Below are positions 8,962 to 17,494 of a DNA stretch of 64,000 bases, one piece after another. The translations under genes and the position numbers were made by a program. Within the stretch, counting starts at the first letter, position 1; the number at the start of each line of letters is the position of its first letter. The DNA comes from Zhongshania sp. (GTDB taxonomy: Bacteria; Pseudomonadota; Gammaproteobacteria; Pseudomonadales; Spongiibacteraceae), in assembly GCF_029212375.1 (NCBI RefSeq), contig NZ_JARGNU010000008.1, forward strand, positions 1 through 64,000. The letters are read 5' to 3'. Under the pieces are notes generated by a model, which made no database searches, was not told where the DNA came from, and worked only from the letters and a program-made list of their open reading frames with translations.

Positions 8962-9768
8962 ATGTTGTTGACAAGTGTTGTCATCATTATTCGCGAAGTC
9001 CTAGAGGCGGCGCTGCTAATCAGCATCTTACTGTCGATGTGTCGCCAGCTGAGCGTTAGTCAGGCGTGGTTTAAATGGGGCGTTTTGGCTGGGCTACTGG
9101 GCTCGGTGCTTTATGGCAGCCAAATGGGCCGTATTTCTCAAATGTGGGATGGCGTTGGCCAAGAGCTAAGTGATGCCACCATCCAAGTGCTCATTTATTT
9201 CTGTCTATTATATAGCTGCCGAAAACTATTGTTTCATCTTCATTCCCCTCATAGTAAGGATACCGTTTTATTGTGGGTGATGGCCGCCGCGATCGCCTTA
9301 GCGGTAATTCGTGAAGGCTCAGAAATTTACATTTACTTATCGGCGTTTCAGCAAAGCAGCGAATCGCGTATGGGGCTGTATAGTGGCTCAGCGATTGGAC
9401 TCGGTATTGGCTTTAGCTTTTGCGCGCTGTTTTATTACTGGTTGCTTAGTTTTAGCTCACGTCGCGCGGTGTTACTCGGCTGCGGATTGTTAACCTTAGT
9501 GGCTGGCGGCATGGTATTGCAGGGCTGTAAAATGCTAACCCAAGCAGATTGGTTGCCCGACGGCCAAACATGGGACAGTAGCAGCCTACTGCCAGAGGAT
9601 AGTTTGCCGGGCCAATTGCTGTACGCCATGATGGGCTACGAAGCCTCGCCGTCGCCCGCGCAAGTTGCAATTTACGCCGCGGCCATTTTATTGATGCTGG
9701 CGAGCTTGCTGCTCAGTTATTGGCGCGGTGCTAGGTCGCAGTCTGCATTAACATCGGACACCGAATAA
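8962..9768 (+). CDS. FTR1-family iron permease
   Basis: 268 aa polytopic membrane protein with about seven hydrophobic segments. TM1 carries REVLE (residues about 11-15), the variant of the REGLE ferric-iron motif that defines FTR1/EfeU; a second acidic motif REGSE lies in the fourth segment. FTR1 proteins move iron across the inner membrane, usually together with an oxidase or cupredoxin partner, here the preceding gene. Its TAA overlaps the ATG of the next gene (TAATG), showing tight coupling. Confidence 0.88.
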   Translation: MLLTSVVIIIREVLEAALLISILLSMCRQLSVSQAWFKWGVLAGLLGSVLYGSQMGRISQMWDGVGQELSDATIQVLIYFCLLYSCRKLLFHLHSPHSKDTVLLWVMAAAIALAVIREGSEIYIYLSAFQQSSESRMGLYSGSAIGLGIGFSFCALFYYWLLSFSSRRAVLLGCGLLTLVAGGMVLQGCKMLTQADWLPDGQTWDSSSLLPEDSLPGQLLYAMMGYEASPSPAQVAIYAAAILLMLASLLLSYWRGARSQSALTSDTE

Positions 9769-10508
9769 TGACACACGTTGAGAGCTCACGTATCTGTAAA
9801 CTAATCACTTGCAGCCTAAGCGCCGGGCTTTTGCTTAGCGCAAGCCTGCCCGTGTTAGCAGATGGTTTAGCAGTAGATAAAATATACCCGCCCTACGTTA
9901 ACGCCCTAGAAAAGGAATTGGAATACCGCGTTAGCCGCGCCCAAGGTGGTTTGCAAGCGCCAAATGGCGTCATTATTCAGCGTTTAGGCTTTGGCGCCGC
10001 CATAAGCGATACCCTTGCACTAGAAGCCTATGTGATTGGCCGTGGCGACGACGATGCCTCCAGCTTTAGCGGCTATGAACTGGAAGCGCGCTGGCAGCTT
10101 ACCGAGCAAGGCGAATACCCTGTAGATTGGGGCGTAATAGTAGAATACGAAAACAGCCGCGACAGTGACGTTGAAGAGCTGGCTACCAAATTGATCGCCC
10201 TGCGTGAGTGGGGCAGCTATATTTTTACCGGCAACGCTGGTTTGATTTACGAAGACAGTGAAGCCACCGGCGCCGAATTTGAAACCAGCTTTTCAGTGCA
10301 AGCACGCTATCGCTACAAAGCATTCTTAGAGCCCGCCCTAGAATTTTACGCCGCAGAAGATTACCGCGGCATTGGCCCAGCCTTAGTGGGTATGACTCGC
10401 TTAAGTACCACCGACAGCATCCGCTGGGAGTTAGGCAGCGTAATTGGCTTAAACGAAAGCAGTGCCGACTACACCCTTCGCTTGATGCTGGAATACGAGT
10501 TTTATTAA
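9768..10508 (+). CDS. Probable outer-membrane protein, last gene of the iron/ANL operon
   Basis: 246 aa with a signal peptide ending near VLA/DG and alternating hydrophobic strands through to an aromatic C-terminus (LRLMLEYEFY), as expected for a small beta-barrel inserted by the Bam complex. No family name recognised. Being coupled to the permease gene, it may be a porin-like entry route for iron or an exit route for the operon's product; both are guesses. Confidence 0.65.
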   Translation: MTHVESSRICKLITCSLSAGLLLSASLPVLADGLAVDKIYPPYVNALEKELEYRVSRAQGGLQAPNGVIIQRLGFGAAISDTLALEAYVIGRGDDDASSFSGYELEARWQLTEQGEYPVDWGVIVEYENSRDSDVEELATKLIALREWGSYIFTGNAGLIYEDSEATGAEFETSFSVQARYRYKAFLEPALEFYAAEDYRGIGPALVGMTRLSTTDSIRWELGSVIGLNESSADYTLRLMLEYEFY

Positions 10509-10698
10509 CGCTTAGGTGTAGGGTGTTATTACAAGCCAATAAATAGGAGGTACTCGGCATCAGAATTAACTGGTAACGTCGATGAGCGCACGAAATTGAT
10601 TTTGGTTACTACTTCTTTGGCACTCGCTCGCTTGTCAGTTGTATGCGCTCTTAATGCTGCCGGCAAGTATAAGGACGTAGACCAAATTATGTTATCTG

Positions 10699-10710
10699 CA
10701 CTATATAGTG
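10699..10710. promoter_or_regulatory. Perfect 12-bp palindrome upstream of the SRPBCC gene
   Basis: CACTATATAGTG is a perfect inverted repeat 64 bases before the SRPBCC start codon, in AT-rich DNA. It could be an operator for a small dimeric repressor; no regulator gene is adjacent. Chance occurrence cannot be excluded. Confidence 0.3.
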
Positions 10711-10774
10711 AAACGACTACTTTTTAGTTCCAAAGTCATACAGTATAAAACCACCCAAAATTGGAGCCTTGCTT

Positions 10775-11215
10775 ATGGATGACGACAGAACATTGCGCAC
10801 TACTAGAAATCTGCCATACACCCCCAAAGCCATATATGAGGCTTTTGCCTCGCCCGATTTATTGGCTTTGTGGTGGGGGCCTGAAGGCTTTTCCAACACC
10901 TTTGATATTTTTGAGTTTGCTGCAGGTGGCCGTTGGAATTTTACAATGCATGGTCCTGATGGGAGCAGCTACCCAAATACAAGCCTCTTCGAGGAGCTTG
11001 TACCCAATAGCAAGATTGTTATTCATCATGATTGCCCGCCAAACTTCAAACTTACGGTGCGGCTCACGCCGGTCAGTGAGGGTACTCACCTAACGTGGGA
11101 CCAAGTTTTTGATGACGCTGCTACCGCGCAGGCGGTTAAGCAAAGGGTTGGCTCTGCAAACGAACAGAATATAGATCGCCTAACATGTGTGCTTAACGAA
11201 GCCTGCAAGGATTAG
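10775..11215 (+). CDS. SRPBCC (AHSA1-like) domain protein
   Basis: 146 aa. START/Bet v1-like domain of the AHSA1 group: the opening RTTRNLPYTPKAIYEAFASP, the LALWWGPEGFSN segment and GGRWNFTMHGPDG are family-typical, as is the closing helix. These proteins bind hydrophobic ligands, but specific functions are mostly unknown. Start chosen at ATG 10775, with GGAG at 10763; an in-frame TTG lies two codons earlier. It stands alone between the iron operon and a DUF805 gene. Confidence 0.82.
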   Translation: MDDDRTLRTTRNLPYTPKAIYEAFASPDLLALWWGPEGFSNTFDIFEFAAGGRWNFTMHGPDGSSYPNTSLFEELVPNSKIVIHHDCPPNFKLTVRLTPVSEGTHLTWDQVFDDAATAQAVKQRVGSANEQNIDRLTCVLNEACKD

Positions 11216-11285
11216 CAATAAGGTCAGGTTCCTAATACAGGCGGGTTGTTTTTCCACCTAGCGATATGCAAAAAGGATTTTTAGA

Positions 11286-11627
11286 ATGGAATACTTTACC
11301 GACGCTTTTAAAAAATACGCCGAATTTTCTGGGCGGGCAAGCCGTAAAGACTATTGGATGTTCGTGCTAATTTACGTTCTTATTTATGTTGGGCTATTTG
11401 TTATTGATAGTGTGCTATACACGGCGTGGCTTGCGCCAATATTTTCGCTCGTTGTTTTAATTCCCAGTATTAGTATTACGGCGCGACGTCTTCATGATAC
11501 TAGCCGTTCGGGATGGTGGCAGTTGATCTACCTTATTCCTTTAATTGGTGCGATTGTGATGCTCATTTTTCTTTGCGAAGCCAGTCATGCAGATAATGAG
11601 TACGGACCAGCTCGGGTGCTTGAGTAG
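11286..11627 (+). CDS. DUF805 membrane protein
   Basis: 113 aa. DUF805: FSGRASRKDYWMF near the N-terminus, then hydrophobic segments, the conserved ITARRLHDTSRSGWW motif and a final YLIPLIGAIVMLIFL segment. Inner-membrane protein of unknown function, common in gammaproteobacteria. AAGGA precedes the ATG. Confidence 0.88.
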   Translation: MEYFTDAFKKYAEFSGRASRKDYWMFVLIYVLIYVGLFVIDSVLYTAWLAPIFSLVVLIPSISITARRLHDTSRSGWWQLIYLIPLIGAIVMLIFLCEASHADNEYGPARVLE

Positions 11628-11670
11628 TTTTATATGCTTACCTTTATTTGCACATATCGGCGGCTACTTT

Positions 11671-12045
11671 CTATTTAGTCGCTTTAAAATTTTCCAGCAC
11701 GGTATAGCGGAAAAACACGGGAAAGGTGTTTTTGACGTAGATTTGTTCTTTCATCATATATTTAGGGCTGATGCCACGGCTTAGCTGGACGATCACCCCG
11801 CGGGGGTCGAGCCGGTAAACGCTGCCTTCAATCTCTTCGCTGTGGTGGTCGTGAAACAGGATGTTGCCGGTCAGTGTTTCGCCTATTTGTAGCGGAGACT
11901 CTAATTTTTGCGCAAGTAAAATGCCGAGTTCCGATATTTCTAAAACGCGGTAGGCGGTGTCTTTATTTACCCTGAGTGGTGGCTGTGCCGCTCTGGGGTA
12001 GGGCAGCCGAAAGAAACGTCGCAGATTGTTAATTTTATTAATCAT
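11671..12045 (-). CDS. PilZ-domain protein (putative c-di-GMP receptor)
   Basis: 124 aa. A single PilZ-like domain: Arg-rich RRFFRLPYPR supplies an RxxxR motif (Arg9/Arg13), the second motif reads EISELG in place of D/NxSxxG, and GNILFHDH and GVIVQL look like later barrel strands. The Glu for Asp/Asn change may weaken c-di-GMP binding. It lies convergent to the DUF805 gene and downstream of the DapA-like gene. Confidence 0.72.
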   Translation of the reverse strand: MINKINNLRRFFRLPYPRAAQPPLRVNKDTAYRVLEISELGILLAQKLESPLQIGETLTGNILFHDHHSEEIEGSVYRLDPRGVIVQLSRGISPKYMMKEQIYVKNTFPVFFRYTVLENFKATK

Positions 12046-12068
12046 ATTGTTATTTTATGTTTAGAGTG

Positions 12069-12092
12069 GTCGACCAGTTTGAACCGGTCGAC
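12069..12092. repeat. Inverted repeat between DapA-like and PilZ genes
   Basis: GTCGACC (12069-12075) pairs with GGTCGAC (12086-12092), and the inner GTT/AAC can extend the stem. It lies just after the DapA-like stop on the minus strand and before the PilZ start. There is no T-run, so termination is uncertain; an operator role is also possible. Confidence 0.4.
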
Positions 12093-12108
12093 GAAATTAT
12101 GCACCGTT

Positions 12109-12981
12109 TTATATTGGAATTTGTGCGGCGCGCAAGGCGCGGCGTAGGTTTGAATAATCGCTGGCTTGGCCTAAGCTTGGCGGGTGCTCACCTTCTGGAA
12201 TGCAACCCATTTCAACCAGTGCCCACTTTAGGGGAATAGAATTTGGGTCTTCCAATAACGCCGAGTACAACGCTTGCAGATGCAGATCCAGCGCGATTGC
12301 ACCGTCGCGGTCACCTGCTTGCGCAAGGCTATATAATTTTTGTAGTTGTGCCGGATTGACATTGGCCGCTATGGAGAGGCTGCCACGGTAGCCCATTAAT
12401 ATTTGCTGGCAGGCGCTGGCGTCATGGCCGGCATATAAGGCGAAACCTATTGGTAACTTTAGACTGAGTAGCTCTTGTGCGGTAGTGGAGTTAGTAGAGC
12501 CGTCGACAAAGCCGCTTATTCCCGAGATTTGGGCAAGATCAGCAACGCTGCTGGGCGATAATGAATTTGGATGATCGAAATTGGCGCGCACAATTAAGGG
12601 TCGCTTGGCCGCACCGGCGAGTGTGCGAACATTTTCTAGTATTTCATTTTGGGAGCAGCCCGCAGTGGCAGCGGCAGTGAATAATAGTGCGCTCGCGCCG
12701 TATTCGTCGGCGATACTCGCAAATTCAAATGCTTGGTTGTTACTGTTATCACCGAGGTCGGCAATAATTGGAATTCGGCTGTCTGCTTGCCAAATGGCGC
12801 GGCGCAGCAGTTCGGTGCGTTCTTCTATATTGAGTGCGGCGGGATGACCAGTTGAACTGCCGACGAGCAAGGCGCTACTGCCGTTTTCCACATGCCAATC
12901 CACCAGTATTTCTAGGGTTTCGTAATCTGGCGCACCGTTAGCGTGGGTGGGGGTAATTAAATCGACAATAATTCCTTTCAT
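12109..12981 (-). CDS. DapA-superfamily protein lacking catalytic residues
   Basis: 290 aa aligning along its length with dihydrodipicolinate synthase: GSSTGHPAALN matches the GTTGES loop, ALYAGHDASA matches the SGDDASA segment and PNSIPLKWA matches PNPIPVKWA. The Schiff-base Lys (Lys161 in E. coli DapA) aligns with Val159 in ISGFVDGSTN, Tyr133 aligns with Arg132, and the Tyr-Tyr pair near 106-107 is replaced by Ala. Aldolase or DHDPS activity is therefore unlikely. The frame is intact and well conserved in structure, suggesting a retained non-catalytic or different role. Start taken at ATG 12981; an in-frame GTG is five codons upstream. Confidence 0.82.
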   Translation of the reverse strand: MKGIIVDLITPTHANGAPDYETLEILVDWHVENGSSALLVGSSTGHPAALNIEERTELLRRAIWQADSRIPIIADLGDNSNNQAFEFASIADEYGASALLFTAAATAGCSQNEILENVRTLAGAAKRPLIVRANFDHPNSLSPSSVADLAQISGISGFVDGSTNSTTAQELLSLKLPIGFALYAGHDASACQQILMGYRGSLSIAANVNPAQLQKLYSLAQAGDRDGAIALDLHLQALYSALLEDPNSIPLKWALVEMGCIPEGEHPPSLGQASDYSNLRRALRAAQIPI

Positions 12982-13156
12982 CGTGTTGCGCCTCACTTTG
13001 GAAATGCAAAATTTAAGTATAGCGGCGCGCTGTGGCGGCGTATAGTTAGTGAGTCGCAGTGCAAGTAATGATTAAATTAGTGCACTTTTTTGGAGGCGGA
13101 ATATTGGGAAATGCCTTATTTTAAAGCGTAAAGTGGGCAGATAGGCGGCGCAGTAA

Positions 13157-15277
13157 TTACACTGACGCGTAAACGCTACGGTTAGAAAGCCAGCGCTGAA
13201 TAAGGGGTTTTACTCGCTCGGGGTATTGCTGAATTATAAGCTTGGCTTGGTCGCGCACGGCGTCGAGTAGGTCGTCGTCGCGTTGCAAATCTGCAATTTT
13301 AAAACTCATTAATCCAGTTTGGCGAGTGCCCAATACTTCACCTGGGCCGCGCAGCGCTAAGTCTTGTTCGGCAATGACAAAACCGTCGTTGCTGTCGCGC
13401 AGTGCCGATAGTCGCTCGCGGCCATTGCGCGATAGCGGCGCTTGATAAAGCAGTACGCAAAAACTTTGTAGACTGCCGCGGCCGACGCGGCCACGCAATT
13501 GGTGGAGCTGAGCAAGGCCGAGGCGCTCGGCATTTTCAATCACCATTAAAGACGCGTTGGGCACATCTACGCCCACTTCTATAACGGTGGTGGCGACTAA
13601 TAAATCTAATTCTGCGGCTTTAAACTCAGCCATTACCGCCGCTTTTTCTTTGGGCTTCATGCGGCCGTGAACCAAGCCGACGCGCAATTCTGGCAGGGTT
13701 TCCTTGAGTAATTCCCAGCTCGCCTCAGCGGCCTGGGCCTGCAATTTATCAGAATCTTCAATAAGGGTGCATACCCAATACGCCTGCTGACCACTGGCAC
13801 AGACCCCGCGCAGTCTTTCCATCACATCGCCGCGGCGTTCGTTGCCGAGCACCACGGTGTTTACCGGCGTGCGGCCGGGCGGCAACTCGTCGATAACCGA
13901 GGTATCGAGATCGGCGTAGGCGGTCATCGCCAAGGTGCGGGGAATGGGGGTGGCGGTCATGATGAGCTGGTGGGGTTGGCCAACATTGGCGGCGGCCTTT
14001 TGTTTTAGCGCCAAGCGCTGATGCACCCCAAAGCGGTGTTGCTCATCAATTATTACCAGACCGAGGCGGGCAAACTCAACGTCGTTTTGAAAGAGCGCGT
14101 GGGTGCCAACGGCGAGGTGGGCGCTGTGGTCGGCAATGGCATCGCTTTGCAGTTGGCGGGCTTTGCCTTTTAACTTGCCGGTGAGCCACGCCACCTTTAA
14201 GCCGAGAGGTTCCAGCCACTGGCTGAAGCTGTGGTAATGCTGTTCGGCCAATATTTCGGTGGGCGCCATCATGGCCACTTGGTAGCCGCTGCTAATCGCG
14301 CGCAGCGCTGCAAGCGCGGCCACGGCGGTTTTACCGCTGCCAACATCGCCCTGCACTAAGCGCAGCATGGGAATGTGGCCGCGCAAGTCGGTGGCAATTT
14401 CTTTGGCAACCCGCTGTTGGGCGCCGGTAAGGCTAAAGCCGAGACCTTTTAAAAATTCGCGCTGCAAGGTGGTGGGGCCGTCGAGTGCAGGGCCGCCGGC
14501 CCGCTGGGTTTCTTTGCGCAGTTCCTGCAGTGCTAAATTGTGAGCGAGCAATTCTTCAAATGCTAAGCGCCGCTGACTGGGGTGTAGGCCATCTTGTAAT
14601 TGGCTTATTGATGCGTCGGTGGGCGGATGATGTAAATAGCGTAGCGCCTCGGCCAAGGTCCAGTGGCTGCTCATCAATGCGCTGGGCAGAGATTGCTTGG
14701 GTAGCCATTCGCTTACGGGGTGGTGGTCGAGGTACTGCAGCGCCTGATCGCAGAGTTTGCGCCAGCTGGTTTGCGCAAAACCTTCGGTACTGGGATAAAT
14801 AGGCGTTAGGCGCTCTTCAACAGGCTCTGGCTCGTCGCCGCCGAGCACTCTGTATTCTGGGTGGTAAAACTCTAGGCCGCCGCTGCCCCGCCGCGGTTCG
14901 CCAAAGCAGCGCAGCCGCGCGCCAGGGCTGAGCTGGGCTTTTTGGGCGGCGCTGAAATGGAAAAAGCGCAGGGTGGTGGTGCCACTGCCATCTTGAATGC
15001 GACATACCAAGCTGCGGCGCCGACCAAAGACAATGTCGGCGACCAATACTTTGCCCTCAATGACAACATCGGTGCTGAGTTGCAGCGCGCCAATCGGGGT
15101 AATACGGGTGCGGTCCTGGTAGCGCAGCGGTAGGTGGAACAGCAAATCTTGTACGGTAAGAATACCCAGCGCCGAGAGCTTCTCTTTAAGCTTTGGTCCC
15201 ACGCCTTTTAAAACTGAAATGCCGAGCTGATCTAGCGCAAGCGTGGCGGGCGGTTTATTGGTGGGTGGGCGGCTCAT
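13157..15277 (-). CDS. recG: ATP-dependent DNA helicase RecG
   Basis: 706 aa, close to the usual length. The N-terminal wedge/OB domain contains GVGPKLKEKLSALGI and FHLPLRYQDRT; helicase motifs include GDVGSGKT (Walker A), DEQHRFG (DEAD-like), TATPIPRTLA, and RGRVGRG in the second RecA domain. RecG reverses stalled replication forks and branch-migrates Holliday junctions. Its stop lies next to oxyR's downstream region: oxyR ends 10 bases upstream on the same strand, an arrangement also found in Pseudomonas. Confidence 0.97.
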   Translation of the reverse strand: MSRPPTNKPPATLALDQLGISVLKGVGPKLKEKLSALGILTVQDLLFHLPLRYQDRTRITPIGALQLSTDVVIEGKVLVADIVFGRRRSLVCRIQDGSGTTTLRFFHFSAAQKAQLSPGARLRCFGEPRRGSGGLEFYHPEYRVLGGDEPEPVEERLTPIYPSTEGFAQTSWRKLCDQALQYLDHHPVSEWLPKQSLPSALMSSHWTLAEALRYLHHPPTDASISQLQDGLHPSQRRLAFEELLAHNLALQELRKETQRAGGPALDGPTTLQREFLKGLGFSLTGAQQRVAKEIATDLRGHIPMLRLVQGDVGSGKTAVAALAALRAISSGYQVAMMAPTEILAEQHYHSFSQWLEPLGLKVAWLTGKLKGKARQLQSDAIADHSAHLAVGTHALFQNDVEFARLGLVIIDEQHRFGVHQRLALKQKAAANVGQPHQLIMTATPIPRTLAMTAYADLDTSVIDELPPGRTPVNTVVLGNERRGDVMERLRGVCASGQQAYWVCTLIEDSDKLQAQAAEASWELLKETLPELRVGLVHGRMKPKEKAAVMAEFKAAELDLLVATTVIEVGVDVPNASLMVIENAERLGLAQLHQLRGRVGRGSLQSFCVLLYQAPLSRNGRERLSALRDSNDGFVIAEQDLALRGPGEVLGTRQTGLMSFKIADLQRDDDLLDAVRDQAKLIIQQYPERVKPLIQRWLSNRSVYASV

Positions 15278-15287
15278 AAACCTGCGC

Positions 15288-16226
15288 TTAGGCTTTTGCG
15301 CTGGGCAAAGTAGTTAGCGCGGGCGCGGTGGCTTTAATCGCGCGGCTAATGACATCCACCGCTTGGTGACGGGGAAAACTGGCTCGCCATGCCAGTGCCA
15401 CGGTGCGGGTTGGCGCGGGGTCGGCAAAGGGTCGTGTGCACAATACACCGTCGCCGTAGGGGGCAACTTGCGCGGCAGACAAGGGCAAAATGGTTATACC
15501 GAGTTTAGAAACCACCATGTGCTTTAGAGTTTCTAAGGAGCTGCCTTCCACCACAGACTGCAAGAGCCGGTCGCCATTGGCAAAGGTTTGCCGCAAGCCT
15601 GGGCAGGCCGCCATAACCTGATCCCGAAAGCAGTGGCCTTCGCCGAGTAGCAACACGTTTTCATTGAGCAGGTCATCGTGGTGCAGGGCTTTTTTGGCGG
15701 CCAAGGGATGGTCGCAGGGTAGTAGCACTACAAAGGGTTCTTCGTAGAGCGGCTGGGTAACCACATCGGGTTCGTTAAAAGGCAGCGCCACAATAATCGC
15801 GTCGAGCTGGGATGCGCGCAGGCGTTCGCGCAGTACGCCGGTAAGATTTTCTTCGATGTACAAGGGCATTTCCGGCGCGTATTCGCGAATCAACGGAATA
15901 CAGCGCGGGTAAAGATAGGGGCCAACGGTGTGAATCGCGCCGATGGCGAGCGGCGTACCAAGCGGGTCGCGGCCCTGATTGGCCAGTTCACGAATATGAT
16001 CGGCTTGCTCAAGAACCACCCGCGCTTGGCGAATAACTTGCTCGCCTACCGGTGTGGTTTTGATTTGGCCGCGGTTGCGCTCAAACAGCGAGATACCGAG
16101 TTCGTCTTCCAGCTTTTTTATGGCCACGCTTAGGGTGGGCTGGCTGACAAAACATTTTTCTGCCGCTTTGCCGAAATGCCCCGAATCTTTCAGGGCAATA
16201 ATGTAGCGCAGTTCGGTCAGCGTCAT
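15288..16226 (-). CDS. oxyR: Hydrogen-peroxide sensor OxyR
   Basis: 312 aa LysR-type regulator. The N-terminal HTH lies in LTELRYIIALKDSGHFGKAA and SQPTLSVAIKKLE. The redox cysteines fall at exactly Cys199 and Cys208 in GEGHCFRDQV and MAACPG, as in E. coli OxyR. It activates catalase and peroxidase genes on oxidation. recG follows directly. A near-canonical OxyR box lies 31-57 bases upstream of the start, so autoregulation is likely. Confidence 0.96.
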   Translation of the reverse strand: MTLTELRYIIALKDSGHFGKAAEKCFVSQPTLSVAIKKLEDELGISLFERNRGQIKTTPVGEQVIRQARVVLEQADHIRELANQGRDPLGTPLAIGAIHTVGPYLYPRCIPLIREYAPEMPLYIEENLTGVLRERLRASQLDAIIVALPFNEPDVVTQPLYEEPFVVLLPCDHPLAAKKALHHDDLLNENVLLLGEGHCFRDQVMAACPGLRQTFANGDRLLQSVVEGSSLETLKHMVVSKLGITILPLSAAQVAPYGDGVLCTRPFADPAPTRTVALAWRASFPRHQAVDVISRAIKATAPALTTLPSAKA

Positions 16227-16256
16227 AAAAGATACCTGCTTAACGGCAAAAGCCTA

Positions 16257-16283
16257 ATAGTTAATAGCTATGGCGTCTAATAG
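16257..16283. promoter_or_regulatory. OxyR box upstream of oxyR
   Basis: ATAGTTAATAGCTAT (16257-16271) matches the OxyR half-motif ATAG-N-T-NNN-A-N-CTAT at every fixed position; a further ATAG begins 8 bases later (consensus 7). It sits between oxyR and the quinone oxidoreductase gene. Binding is inferred from the match only. Confidence 0.6.
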
Positions 16284-16334
16284 TACCTCGCCGTCTTTAA
16301 AAGGCAATTTATTCTTTTATGTCAGTCGCTTAGA

Positions 16335-17333
16335 TTAGTCTTCAAATCGTAACAGGATTTTGCCGATATGTGCGCCACTTTCCATGCGGGCGTGGGCGGC
16401 GGCGATCTCTTCAAAGCGAAATAGGTGGTCAATTACCGGCTTCATTTTGCCATTGCTATACAGCGGCAGTACCTGCTCTTCAATCTCCGCCGCCATTTGC
16501 GCTTTTTGTTCGCCGCTTTGGGCGCGCAGGGTAGAGGCGCTTAAAGTGAGGCGCTTCATGAGGACTGGCACAAAATTGAGTTCGGCGTTAAAGCCGGCCT
16601 GAAAGGCAATAAACACAATGCGGCCGTCGGCAGCGGCGAGCTTAATGTCCTTTTGGATATAGTCGCCGCCGACCATGTCGAGAATCACATCCATGCCGTG
16701 GCCGTCTGAAGCTTCGGCGAGAACAGTTTCGAAGGCCTCGGTTTTGTAATTGACCGCCTTAATGGCGCCGAGATCTTCGCAGGCTGCACACTTGGCTTCG
16801 CTGCCGGCGGTGGTATACACCTTGGCGCCCATCGCGGTGGCTAGGCAGATGGCGGTGGTGCCGATGCCGCTGCTGCCACCATGAACCAAAAAGTGCTCGC
16901 CAGCTTGTAATTTGGCGCGCTGAAAAACATTGTGCCATACCGTGAACAAGGTCTCGGGCAGGGCGGCGGCATCGAGCGCCGACAGGCCTTTTGGAATCGG
17001 CAGACATTGGCTGGCAGGAGCCACGGTGTAATCGGCATAGCCGCCGCCATTGCACAGTGCGCAGATCATATCGCCAACCGTCCAGCGGCTGACCTCGCTG
17101 CCGACTGCCACGACTTCACCAGAAACCTCCAATCCCAATATGGGGCTGGCGCCGGCTGGCGGTGGATATAAGCCATAGCGCTGCATTAAGTCGGGGCGAT
17201 TAACACCAGCGCCAATCACTTTAATGAGGACTTCGTTGGCGGCAGGGGTCGGCATGGCTTCGGTGCCGAGGCTAAGGCTGTGATCTTCGCTATTTACGAT
17301 GACAATGCGGCGGGTGGCGGGAATCGTTGACAT
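16335..17333 (-). CDS. NAD(P)H quinone oxidoreductase (zinc-free MDR, PIG3-like)
   Basis: 332 aa. Medium-chain dehydrogenase/reductase with the PIG3-family pattern: NRPDLMQRYGLYPPPAGASP, GLEVSGEVVAVG, GNGG-like GGYADY, the nucleotide-binding VHGGSSGIGTTA, and DMVGGDYIQ. No zinc-ligand cysteines are seen. It probably reduces quinones with NADPH, fitting the oxyR neighbourhood. Start chosen at ATG 17333 with a GAGGA site; an in-frame GTG at 17387 would add 18 residues. Confidence 0.88.
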   Translation of the reverse strand: MSTIPATRRIVIVNSEDHSLSLGTEAMPTPAANEVLIKVIGAGVNRPDLMQRYGLYPPPAGASPILGLEVSGEVVAVGSEVSRWTVGDMICALCNGGGYADYTVAPASQCLPIPKGLSALDAAALPETLFTVWHNVFQRAKLQAGEHFLVHGGSSGIGTTAICLATAMGAKVYTTAGSEAKCAACEDLGAIKAVNYKTEAFETVLAEASDGHGMDVILDMVGGDYIQKDIKLAAADGRIVFIAFQAGFNAELNFVPVLMKRLTLSASTLRAQSGEQKAQMAAEIEEQVLPLYSNGKMKPVIDHLFRFEEIAAAHARMESGAHIGKILLRFED

Positions 17334-17494
17334 GGTCGTCCTCGGGGTCAAAGTGCTAAGCTCTGCGTCGGCGTTTAGGGTGGCCACTTAAACCTAGCAA
17401 AAAAGATGTGGGCCAGTATAGCGAAGACCGAAGCAACTGAGCCAATTGCCAGCGTGCAACGTTGGTAAATTAAATTTAGGAGAGCAGTTTGGCG

